A stretch of DNA of 22,840 bases, taken from positions 183,876 to 206,715 of the forward strand of contig BEXV01000521.1 of assembly GCA_003118195.1 (NCBI GenBank), in the 5' to 3' direction. This document shows positions 1-10,500 of the stretch, piece after piece. The notes below the pieces were generated by a model, which was not told where the DNA came from, did no database searches, and saw only the letters and a program-made list of their open reading frames with translations. Positions within the stretch are counted from its first letter, which is position 1. Every line of letters starts with the position of its first letter. This DNA comes from Hemicentrotus pulcherrimus (taxonomy: Eukaryota; Echinodermata; Echinoidea; Camarodonta; Strongylocentrotidae). The translations under genes were made by a program, and so were the position numbers.

Positions 1-177
1 CAATCAATCACTCATTCGATCTTTCAATCAATCAATCAATCATTCGATCTTTTAATCAATCAATCAATCAATCACTCATTCGATCTTTCAATCAATCAAT
101 CAATCATTCGATCTTTCAATCAATCAATCAATCACTCATTCGATCTTTCAATCGGTCAATCAATCAATCACTCATTC
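1..177. repeat. Tandem repeat, CAAT-rich array with CATTCGATCTTT motif
   Basis: The window opens inside a tandem array. Runs of CAAT are punctuated by CATTCGATCT at 13, 41, 77, 105 and 137, with a degenerate last copy (CATTC) at 173. The spacing is 28, 36, 28, 32 and 36 bp. Longer units carry CACTCATTCG and shorter ones carry only CATTCG, so two unit types alternate at first. The array is cut by the window edge, so its full length is unknown. No coding potential is seen. Confidence 0.9.
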
Positions 178-1238
178 TAACATTATTCCTTTGTAATGTT
201 AATCGTTTGATCACTCTTTCAATATCATTATTTATATCGTTGAATTATTTCCTCAGTCACTAGCCCTGAAAAAAAATGAATTAGACACGAAATGCATTAA
301 TTTTTCAAGGAAGATCAAAATGTATTCACTTTCCAACTTACACATTCATTTGTAATGTTCATTATGATATCACTATATTATTCGACAACGTTTTATCGTC
401 ATTCAGACAGTATCATCAAAACATGCATAAAATCACAAATGATTATTTATCTTATATCATCAACAAATCCAGTGTTCATTTTGAAGACATTGACAAACCA
501 AATGTGTAGTAACAAAAAATTAACTTTACACTTCGTAAAGAAAATGTCATAATTAACATTTGTAGACTAAATTGTTACCCTTAAAATGTCATACGAAAAA
601 AAAATCATTGTAAGACAGAATGATCAGAATACTGATCTAAGACATATTCAATATACTTAGACTCGTAACATCCTCTCAATATAGGGAGGAACTCCCATCT
701 TTATTATATTTTTTAGCAGTAATACAATGGTGAACTGCACAATTTTTTTTCTTCTTCATAATTTGCAGATCTTAATTCATATCTCAAAGTAATAAGAGAT
801 GTTATTCTATGCAAATTTATAACACATATAAGTGATATATAAATGTACCACAATCATATTCAAAATACATCAAAAGGCTTCACGTTTCAATAGCATAAAT
901 GTCACAGATTGGAACATGGAATTATAACAAGTGAAAAGGTAACATTTGTAAATATTTCGTTACACAGATCAAGAAACTGCTTTTGAAATATAGTAATTAA
1001 TTCACAATTGTACATCGCAATGTACTTCTGTAGAGTGAGTTGTATTTCAAAGCAAGTTGCATCTCTTAAATCAACGAAAGATTCAGTTTATATGCCATTG
1101 ATCAAATCTACAACAACACACATTCCCGCGTATTATTTGCATCATAATAATACATCTTAGAAAAATATCGTATTCAGTGGCTTAGCGATATTTTACAAAT
1201 ACATATATGGTGTTGACAAAGTCAATATACGAAAACGA

Positions 1239-1453
1239 AATGCAAACTTTGTAATCTCCATGAACTTTTTTCTTCAAGTGCAAATATCAAGATAAGATGT
1301 TCTCCTGTATTACAATATAAAGTCACTGACAATCTTTACTTTCAGTGAAAACTGTTTCATAATTTATATACAGTATACAGTTAGTGCACATTTTACTAGT
1401 CATCGGTTTACGTAATGTAATGCAAACTTTGAAATTCCAGCTATAAGATGTTC
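1239..1453. repeat. Degenerate direct repeat pair, about 180 bp apart
   Basis: AATGCAAACTTTG occurs at 1239-1251 and again at 1419-1431. Each copy is followed by a similar AT-rich stretch, and then by ATAAGATGTTC at 1292-1302 and 1443-1453. The order is the same but the spacing differs, which suggests an old local duplication that has since diverged. No function is apparent. Confidence 0.45.
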
Positions 1454-2833
1454 CTTCTTGCCCAAAATAATGTCAGAAAGAAACTAGATTAGTGTTTCCT
1501 GTAGTATAACTATCACATCGATATTCAGCCATTCCTCATAAGACATGGCTGAAGTGAAAAGGCTTGACATCTAGAAAATATCAACTGGTCATAAAACTAG
1601 AGTAAACACAATGCTATGGGGGAAAAACGTATGTACAGTGTATGTTCCTTAATGTACTCACAAAAACGAATGAACTCATTTCAAATAGCTTACAATACTC
1701 TACATAATCATTTTGAACGATCTAGTTACATTAGTGACACAGTTTGCAGTATGTGTATATAATCGGACAATGTAACCAGAGTTAACAAAGAGACGAGCAA
1801 TTTCTTGTTGTTTTTGCATTTGAGTTTCGAACTTCCGAAGGCATCTGTTGTCCGACAAAAAGATAATAATATTATACCGGTAGATTAAAAACATCGTCTG
1901 ATGAACGGCTAAAAGACTTCACAAAATAAGCCTTATGTCGCAATAACATTTCACATATAAAACTCAGCAAAGAGTTAACTTGTCAAATAAATTATTTACA
2001 CTAAGCAACGGTTCATTGTACATTGAAAAGAGTTTGAAAAATGAAGAAACAACATGCATTTATAATGTCTGCTTTGCGCTATAGATTTGTAAAGGAAAAA
2101 ACAAAACAACATTACTATGTATATCATAATCCTGATTCAAACAAAGTAACTCGTTATGATATCATCACTATTTTATACGATAATTATAATGATAATGAAA
2201 ATACAGATTATTTTGTGCTTGTAAACAATCATGTGTATACAACAAGCAGATTCAAAGTCACAGACCTATCCAATTCCCACTGTAATATAAGAGATATAAC
2301 ATTCACAGACATTATGGATATATACGTGATTAAAAAGTCGAGTGTTTTTGCTTTTGTACAAGAAATACATTGCAACTAAATGGTACATAATAAAGATGAA
2401 CAAGAAAAAGGTGTACTCTTATTTACATCAACCACAAACAAACTCTTTTTGTATTTCAACGGTGAACAATATCCTTTCATATAATAAAGGAAGGGGTGGT
2501 TCCTTATAAAAACATACTATCGATAGCAAATATCGCTATGCCTAGTAATCATACATCAAAAGTTTCAAGAATGGTATGATTTGTGTAATACTAATACCAT
2601 GTTCAGTTTCGATACAATATTCTAGATAGATTTCTTATAATGAACAAAATTTACAAATGTTCTTCATGGAATGTGCCTCTCCAAATGTATGCAATTATAT
2701 CATACAATCCTGGCGACTGCAAAGATATAATTATATATGTACATGTATATGTATCCTGTACAATCCAATACAAATACACCTGTAATACGGATCTATAATG
2801 ATCATCATCACTCAAATATCAAAAATATGATGC

Positions 2834-3045
2834 ATATAAGCAGTTGAACTATCAAAGTGACCATACCTGATTTCAATAAAGCAAAACAATTAAAAACATG
2901 AAACGACTTCATATTTTTATTCATTACATGGTGTAAAACATACCGACAATATCTCACAACCTATTGAAGTGATACTTGACACTTAAAAATATCAACAACG
3001 TTTTTCCGCATTGCATTTACGATATAAGTGGTTGAACTCTCAAAG
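2834..3045. repeat. Degenerate direct repeat pair
   Basis: A 24-base stretch at 2834-2857 matches 3022-3045 at 21 of 24 positions; both share ATATAAG and GTTGAACT. Related flanking words (AATATCAA upstream of each) suggest the duplicated unit was longer. This is probably an old local duplication in non-coding DNA. Confidence 0.45.
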
Positions 3046-4383
3046 CAGAGAGATCATATCTGGTTAATGTCTATGTTTCTTTAACAGGTTACGTAATAAC
3101 GTAATATCATTGTAAATATATAATGCAAGATAGTGGAAACACTCGAGTATATTTAACATGTGTATAAATTCATTTTGTTCACTGTCATTACTTGGAAAAC
3201 AAGTATATAAATGACTGAAATAACGATGAACCTAGTAATTCAGACAGAATTGTTTATTGCCACTGGCATAATTACGAAATAAAAATACAAATTTTATTCA
3301 TAGTGACCTAAGATTTGATTTGCCAATGTATTCTATGAGCTATGACGTATCTATTTTAGCTACCAAAGCGCGAAATTTGTCTTCAGATATTGTTGTATAC
3401 AGTGTGTAGGGATTAATAATAAACACACTAAATCAAACATTATTATCATTCTCTTCATATTTTGTTTTGATGTAAAGCGCTGAGAAGCAGTGGTTAGTTT
3501 GTAAGAGAGCTACACTTAGGTAGTTAAAATGATTTCTATAAATCATCTACATTTGGAAATACAACACGAGCTTTAAGTCTGCTGTACTGCTCATAAACAT
3601 ATGATATAATGATCAGTTTCATCGACTGCTGTTTTTAATAGTATTCTCTTGTTGTTGTTTTTTACAATGAAACTTCAATAAAATGTATACTACAAACATT
3701 TTCTTTATGAGCGACTTGTAAAGTAGTTAATAATGAACATACACAATGGTTGTCTCTATCACATGCACAGAATATTACCATATACCATCTACAATACATC
3801 GCAAGAAAGTGAATATTACACCATTAACTACAGTTTGACGTATACTTCAGTTCAACTACAGTCTGACGTTATAATAAACTATCTCTGCAACTTCCAGTTT
3901 ATACCCAATGTCAATAATACACAAAATCAATGATGCATAATATTATTAAGTAAGCGATGGCTCTTTAATACGAATATAAACAGAGCTTTCATCTTGTCAT
4001 AATTTATAAATAATGCCTTCCAAGACAATATTTACCGAAAACATCCGATCAGGGACTTACCCATCAGGTACCTATTGATGGCGGTATAGTTCAAGAAGAA
4101 TTTAAGCACGCGCTTCACAGACAACATTTCCAGTTTTAGTATCACAGTATAAGTGTTCCCTTCATATATGTTAGAGCACGATATGAAAATGTGTGTGTGT
4201 GTGAACAAAACTTGCTGATATAACTATTCTGACTGATTAAAGCTTTCAAGAAATGTACGTAACAAAGAATCCACAGTCTGAATCCTGACTGATTCAATCA
4301 TATACAGTATAATGTATTTTCATGGAAGTATTAATTATGTAAAGACTGATTACGTCATATCATACACAAAAGACAAGAATTCA

Positions 4384-4492
4384 AGAATTAGCGTACAATT
4401 TCCACTTATTATACCTTTCTCTTGTATCATATTCTGTGTAAGAATATGATACAACAGAAAGGTATAATAAGCGGAAATTGTAAGCTAATTCT
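4384..4492. repeat. Long near-perfect inverted repeat (hairpin)
   Basis: The left arm (4384-4434) and right arm (4442-4492) are reverse complements at 48 of 51 positions, separated by a 7-base loop (4435-4441). Weaker complementarity continues outside the arms. Either strand transcribed would fold into a 51-bp stem. It could be a young foldback or palindromic MITE, a hairpin RNA precursor, or a recombination-derived palindrome. No clear target-site duplication was found. Confidence 0.85.
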
Positions 4493-5765
4493 GAATAGTA
4501 ATATCATATTAACCCATAACCACATACAGTGGATTATGTAAATGTTATACATGCCAGCCAACACGTGGAAGTCATTATTTACACAGCGACCACTACAAAC
4601 GCACGTAATGATTTTTGTGAATCTTCCATAAACATAGATCTCACTATATAAGCATGAAAATAGAAATTAAAATGTTATGGACTTACACGACATGACATGG
4701 TATAACATTTTATGATCCGTTGATTTAGAACGAAAGAAATTTGATGTCGTTTTTTTCTTTAACCAATTGATTCATTCATTTATATAAAACACATTAAATA
4801 TAACTCCCGTTCATCTACTTGGCTGGTTTACTAAAAGGCTGTGCAACAACATGGAAGTAAAGTCGAGATCTGAATACAAATATTAAACAACTTTCAAAGA
4901 CATCAAACCATTTTGGGACGATGTAGTGAATCGAACACAGAAATCATCGGAATAACTATTTATTAAAATAAATGAAAAAGCACTTGCATTGTAACTAGGT
5001 ATGGTGTGAAAAACTGAACAAACTGAAGTATTGAAGAAGATGTTGATATATACAATACATGTACAACTTTAACGTCTTTATAAGCACATCTAATACAATG
5101 AACATGCTTCAAGTCTATTATTGATTTATCAGTTGATCACAACTATTTCAACACACGCTGATGAATATAATATGACTCAATATACACATGATTCCAAAGT
5201 GTATACCATTGATTAGTAAATCAAAACAAATTAAAAAAGTAATCACAATAACTGCCAATCTGGTTCAGGAGTCGATCATATAATTGTTTGAGAATTTTAC
5301 AAAATTCTGGGAGTATACATCAGGAGGATAAAGGAACCAGTAAGCTGTGCAATGATCCTTTTCGGTTGATTTTAGTCTCTTGAAGCTTTTTGAGATCTCA
5401 AGTTGAAGCAATATAAAACGATTTTATTGATGATTTTCGAAGATATAGTAATATTAATAATATACCATCCTAATACGTGAAATATCACATTATTGTACAT
5501 CGTATCCTTGCGCAACGATTTATAATCTGACAGCAATTGTTTTACTGAAATGCAATGGACCTGTAAATAATTATGAGCAGCTAAGGAAGATAAAATGCAG
5601 GGAATATAGTGGGATATAATACAAAATAATCCTGTTTGTGGAGAAATTTCAATAATACAAGTATTTTTAATTATATGCAAACCTACATATTCGCAAAAAA
5701 ATCAAAAGAGGGTGCAAATATAATCAAAGTAGCCTCTCATCTGTTTGCCCTATTTTCTCAATCTC

Positions 5766-5771
5766 TTTATT
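5766..5771 (-). terminator. Candidate poly(A) signal of the sacsin-like gene
   Basis: AATAAA on the minus strand lies about 265 nt downstream of the stop codon at 6037. It is the first canonical hexamer after the stop, and a T-rich stretch follows on the transcribed strand. The flank is AT-rich, so chance hexamers are common; one further downstream near 5425 could be used instead. Confidence 0.45.
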
Positions 5772-6036
5772 CAAGTACCATTTGTGTACAATAATGTTTC
5801 TGGTACTCCATATTAGTCAACAAGTAGCTTTTTAAGATGCATCATTGTTCTCAAAAGAATTAGTGTTTGAGATGGGGACCACTTCCTTCATGAATATAAA
5901 ATGATTCGTAATCTCAGGATAACGAGATCGTATTCTGTTCACCAAGAATATGTTTAGTACACATATTATGTCTACAACGCAAGTACCAAAGATTGAATGA
6001 AGACAAACGTTGAACAATACCACTACCGCTGAAGAC
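5772..6036 (-). other. Probable 3' UTR of the sacsin-like gene
   Basis: This is the stretch between the C-terminal stop codon and the first AATAAA on the minus strand. It is AT-rich and has no long frame that continues the gene. Assignment rests only on position. Confidence 0.45.
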
Positions 6037-7560
6037 CTAGAAATGGAAATGCTTTCGGATTTCTTCTACGATGTCACTAGCACATTGTCTGGCTTTCTCT
6101 GCATTGGACCGGGAGAACCTTTCACATGGGACTGTTTGTCGAAAGATACTTGCCTCTGGATACAGACAGTTGCTCACATCGACCAGCCTAGTCAGTTGAC
6201 GAGCGCGTTCAGTGACGGTCTGGTTACGGAAGTGACCCATCAAATCAGTCACTAGGACATCCAGGTTGTGCGAGGGGTTAGAAGTTCCACGTGAGGCAAA
6301 CTGAGCTGCTTTCAAGGCCTTCTCCGCTGCATGGTAACTCTTGAAGCACACCCATTCGTTTGCTTCATTTCCAAGATCATTAGAGGATGCTGCCAGGTCT
6401 GATTTAGCTTGTTTAAACCAAGTTGAGGCTCTTGGCATATCGGGTTCGGGTGTATCGTCAAATGAAGGAGGACAATGTCTTGATCTTGCATTCCCAAAAT
6501 ATCCCCGATCTATGTAACTCAAATAGTAAGATTCTCTCCTCCTTCCTTCCTGCCTTGCCCAGTTCCTCATAAATTCGTCGAAATCATCGTCGAAGTAATC
6601 GCCACCACCTCTTGGACCACTTGAAGATCCCTGACTCTTTCCAGCCTGCCCAGTGCGTTTTCTTCCTGCTTTCAGGCGTTCAATTTCATTTTGCAAATGC
6701 TTGAAGACATCAGTAGCAAGGTGTTTTCTTTCTTGAGGATGTTTGTCTGGGTGCCATCTCAAGTACATTCGTCTGACTGCTTTTTTTCGTTCCTCCTCAT
6801 CGAGTTCCCATATTTCTTCCAGTTGATCAGAAACCTGTTCTTTGGCTTCTTCAATGTTTTCGGGATAAGGCTGTGGTTTAGGTGGCACCTCTGTTCGAGG
6901 GGGAACTTCTGTTGTAGGTGGAGTCTCTGATGTAGCTGGGCCCTCTGGTCCTTGTCCATCAGATGAATGACAGTACACCATTATTTCCATACCAGTCTCC
7001 ACAGACTCTTCCGGCATCAAGAATTTGAACAGGTCCAATCCGCTAACCCACCTAGGATCTTCCTCTCCAATGTCGATAAGGTATTTGTTGCGGAGATGAG
7101 AAAGGAAAATTTCAGGAACATCTAGTACTTGGGCGTAGACATGGATAGGGATAACGTTTTCTTCAATGTTAGTGTTGATCTGGTACGCAACGAATTCCCC
7201 TTTGAAGAAACCAAGGTAGAGATTTTGCTCCAGAAAATGTAAGATATCACTTGGAATTCTGGAACCTAGCTTTGGTGGAGCCATTCCTTCATCATGCTCG
7301 GCAGCTCGTCCGTCTGTTTTCATCAGCTTGTAACTACGCAGGAGTTTGGGAATCTCACATGAGGAATCCGCCGACAACATGTCCACTAGGAAAGGCAGAT
7401 GCTCCTGACCAATGCCACCTACGTGACGTAATATGGCTTGGGCAATGCCCTTTACGACTTCCATATATGCTGAGCGCTCATTGTCACCAGTATGCACAAC
7501 TCTTATACATGCCTCTTCTGCATCACCCTCGTCATAACTCATGCAGGCACGGGATTTTGC
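6037..7560 (-). CDS. SACS: Sacsin-like protein, C-terminal block: J domain and HEPN domain
   Basis: This is the last coding block. From the ATG at 7542 the frame encodes 501 residues, but homology runs upstream of that ATG, so it is probably internal. Residues about 100-170 resemble the linker before the J domain of sacsin (GEFVAYQI, then a DIG...GLDLFKF pattern). A Pro/Thr-rich segment follows (about 200-230). The J domain is at about 235-300 with RWHPDK (HPDK codons 6742-6753) and a VFKHLQNEIERL helix close to that of vertebrate sacsin. A low-complexity Gly/Ser/Arg stretch leads to the HEPN domain (about 370-501), with FKQAKSDL, NEWVCFKSYHAAEKALKAA and an R-x6-H motif. In sacsin the J domain recruits Hsp70, and HEPN mediates dimerisation and nucleotide binding. 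The frame is the same as that of the preceding block, separated from it by one TAA at 7561-7563. A spliced model would start this exon at 7517. Confidence 0.9.
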   Translation of the reverse strand, partial: AKSRACMSYDEGDAEEACIRVVHTGDNERSAYMEVVKGIAQAILRHVGGIGQEHLPFLVDMLSADSSCEIPKLLRSYKLMKTDGRAAEHDEGMAPPKLGSRIPSDILHFLEQNLYLGFFKGEFVAYQINTNIEENVIPIHVYAQVLDVPEIFLSHLRNKYLIDIGEEDPRWVSGLDLFKFLMPEESVETGMEIMVYCHSSDGQGPEGPATSETPPTTEVPPRTEVPPKPQPYPENIEEAKEQVSDQLEEIWELDEEERKKAVRRMYLRWHPDKHPQERKHLATDVFKHLQNEIERLKAGRKRTGQAGKSQGSSSGPRGGGDYFDDDFDEFMRNWARQEGRRRESYYLSYIDRGYFGNARSRHCPPSFDDTPEPDMPRASTWFKQAKSDLAASSNDLGNEANEWVCFKSYHAAEKALKAAQFASRGTSNPSHNLDVLVTDLMGHFRNQTVTERARQLTRLVDVSNCLYPEASIFRQTVPCERFSRSNAEKARQCASDIVEEIRKHFHF

Positions 7561-7583
7561 TTAACTTCCTTCAATCCTCTCAC
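7518..7583 (-). other. Candidate 66-nt intron or in-frame stop interruption
   Basis: The SRR3 block reads ...FIDGERIEGS and hits TAA at 7561-7563. The same frame then continues AKSRACMSYDEGDAEEA into the J/HEPN block. A donor GTGAGA starts at 7583 and an acceptor ...GATGCAG ends at 7518. Both are phase 1, giving an intron of 66 nt that removes the stop and keeps frame. The acceptor has no good pyrimidine tract. A weaker donor (GTTAAG) with the same acceptor would give 48 nt. The alternative is a nonsense mutation in a pseudogene. Confidence 0.4.
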
Positions 7584-10500
7584 CATCAATGAACAAAGAG
7601 GTGGGTAACTCAGCCATGCACTGTAGCCTTAGGTTCTTAAGCTTATCAATACGTTGGTGATTAGCACTGACGTCAGTATCACTCCCTACTTCAAGCAAAC
7701 GCTGTATTGCTTTCACAAATTCCTTTGAAGTCATAAGACCATTTAGTCTGGTATCGAATTTACACTGACCAACCTGCTGATACAGACACGGCCTTGCTGA
7801 TGTGTCGACTCTCTCGGTCACACAAGCCTTAACAGATCTTGGCTTGAGATGTTTTGGCATTGAGTCCACCAATGCATTGACATTTGCGAGCTGCTTTGTA
7901 ACTTCATCTGGCAGAAACGGTACATTGGATTCTACAAGCCGTTTGGTATGATCGGTTTCATCTTTGATGAAGATTTCTGTCGAGGGCAACAGTTTCCCCT
8001 TTGATGAAGCAGGAAGATGCACAACCTGAATACCTTCCAAATCAGCTTGTAAGGACACTTTATTTAGTTTGGCTGATGTCAAGGACTCAATCTGCTGAAG
8101 GAACAACTGAGATGCAGCTGTAATAGCCTTGAGCATGTTGGGATTCTTCATTTCTTTCACACTGTGACTTGCAAGTCCATTAAGTACTGTGGCTAACTGA
8201 GGAAATGATGGAGTCGGAGTGGATCCAAGGCTATACAACAACTTGCTAAAAGGGATCAAACCGTCAGGCAGCTGGTAAAGATGAGGCTGGAAAAGGTCCC
8301 CGCATAACTGTCGGCATACTAGGGAAGGTCTGACCAGAGGGGGAACACTTTGAATGACCACGCAAGGTACGTCCGACAGCTTTTCGCTTATCAATTGACA
8401 ACATCTGCATCTATCAGTGCTTTCACTGCAACGCTGAACCTTATGACGTTCACAAGCTGAATCCAAGAATAAGTAGGTCGCGCCCATGACTTTGGCCAAT
8501 ACTTGAAATTCAGTTTGGTTCCCTTGATCATGAACCCTGCAACACATCTTGCTCGTATTGTCAATGACGCTTTCAGTGATTGGTTTCTTCACCACACCAA
8601 GCTTTTTAAGGATGGAATCCTTCTCATGACAACAGTAGAGTCTCCTGCTGGAGCAGTATTCGGGTAGGAGCCTCATTGAGCACCACACAAGTTGAGCATT
8701 CACCGGCAAAGTTGATGAGTCGAATCTTACTCCCATATTCACGTCCATATGATAGGGATGTAGTTTCTTTAAACTCATTTCTGGGGCATCGGGGATGATG
8801 AAGTCAATGAATTTGACACTGTTAAGAAATAAGTCATTCTTGTGAAGGGTGCAGTTCCGAAACAGTTCTTTCACGAGTGTTTTTGATTGCTCAGCTAGCT
8901 TTTTTCTTTCTTTTCTTTCCTTCGTCAGATTTGTCGACAGTTCTTCTGCAAAGTCAAGAAACATATCTGCTGTAACCTCTGCTTGAACACCAAATTTATG
9001 CAAGAAGGAAGGTTGAACCCTCTCGATGATTTTTTCTGAAGGAAATTTACTCTCTGTGAGCATTTTTGCAAACACTGTGTTTCCTCGATCGAAGAATTCC
9101 CTGCCCAATCTCAATTCACCGTCGTTGTCTTCCAGAAAAGGAAAGTCCCTGAGTTTCATACACTTCTCCACACCCCCTTCTATTTGGCATCTGTGTCTAG
9201 AGAGGTTGTCAAGATGTTTTAGCCGTATCTCCGAGGACAACAAGTGAAAGTTGGGAAAGATGAACTTGGTCATGGTGTCGCACTCAGACACGAATACACA
9301 CCCAATTGCCTTGAAAAGTTCTTTCAAGCCGACATTTTCACGGAGGAAAATATAGTCGTATTCAGCCATCCACGTTGTCATCTCTTCACGAGGTAGATCT
9401 GCTCTTACCACATAAACAGTAGACGTGTGTGAAAGTGAAACGTACGTCCCGTCTAACTGTTCATAGCAAGGGAGATTCATAATGATCCTTCTGTTGTCGA
9501 CATTTTCCACAAGTCTCTCTGGCATATGGGTCGTCAAGTATCGCAAGATATGGTCACGCTGGGTGGTTGTCAACCTATCGAACAGACTGGCATTTGTTTG
9601 GATGACGTGATCGAACACTCCAAGCACTGCATCAGGTCGATCCTCGTGGGCGACAATCTTAGTGATAAGTTGTTCTGCTTCCTCAAAGTCTAGACTCCGA
9701 TCAACTTCAGAAACCCCGAGTGAACTCAAAGCCCCAAGTATATGAGACATACCACTTAGCTTATTCATCACAGAAGTAGCTTTTGACAATGACACCAGGT
9801 GGCGGGTTACACCCGTATCTCCATTCTTGCGGCACGGAAGAATGCTCCACTTCGAAAGACACGTTAACTCATCAGGATTTTTGCATGTAGCCAGACATTT
9901 CCATAGTCCGTTGATCCACCTCTCTGTCGGTTCAGACTTGTCCCACTGAACATATTGGTCGCATTCGAATATCATAGGACACAGTTCCTCCCTCACCAAA
10001 GAAGCAACACATGGAATGTCAAAATGGCAGATCAAATCAAAATCCTCATTGAAGTATTTCCTTATCGATCTATCCAGGAATTTGCTTCTACTGGATGGAA
10101 AGAGGTAGTCAAACTCGGTTATGTATACCGGAGTTTCAGTTGAGAACGTTCTTAGAATTCCATCTGATGTTGCAAGAAGAGGAAGAGCCTCAACATTGTC
10201 TTTGAAGTTTTCACATTGTGAGCAGTAGTTCAAAATGACTCCCAAAGTGGCTGTACCCTGTATGACCGTGTCAGAAAGTTGCTTCGGCAGTTCCATTGGA
10301 GCCAATCCTACATCTTCTACTGCATTGCTTGAGAGATGACTGATCAAGCGAGCAGGGGTGATTTCAAGAATATCCCCCTTTCTGCAATCCTGCAAGCTGT
10401 CTGAAAATATTGTTTGCACATTCTGAGAGCATTCAATCAGAGGGAATCCAAGATCTGACACAATAGACCTAAGGCTCCGATCCGTTACGATTGGAGAGTC

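Larger units (their letters stand above)
178..5765. other. AT-rich non-coding flank downstream of the sacsin-like gene
   Basis: About 5.6 kb of strongly AT-rich sequence with frequent stops in all frames and no recognisable protein domain, rRNA or tRNA. It holds short degenerate direct repeats (near 1240/1420 and 2834/3022), a long hairpin (4384-4492) and many TATA-like and AATAAA-like strings expected from base composition alone. The longest open frame is 2041-2379 on the plus strand, 112 codons. It has a low-complexity N/Y/I/K-rich product, matches no family I know and is probably chance. The stretch is best read as intergenic DNA, possibly including a distal 3' UTR of the minus-strand gene. 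Confidence 0.7.

Noticed and set aside
2041..2379. 112-codon plus-strand open frame in the AT-rich flank
   Set aside because: The product is low-complexity (N, Y, I, K rich) with no family resemblance, no splice context and no neighbouring gene. A frame of this size can arise by chance over 5.6 kb.
4050..4090. Possible second copy of the SINE-like repeat (CATCAGGTACCTATTGATGG)
   Set aside because: Only a short match to the AGGTACC word; too short and degenerate to call.
5372..5680. 102-codon minus-strand frame downstream of the stop codon
   Set aside because: No recognisable domain and no splice link to the gene was found; it lies at or past the candidate poly(A) signal.
6010..6255. Plus-strand frames overlapping the sacsin-like exons, such as 6010-6255, 7251-7592 and 14566-14898
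   Set aside because: They are antisense shadows of a clearly homologous minus-strand coding sequence.
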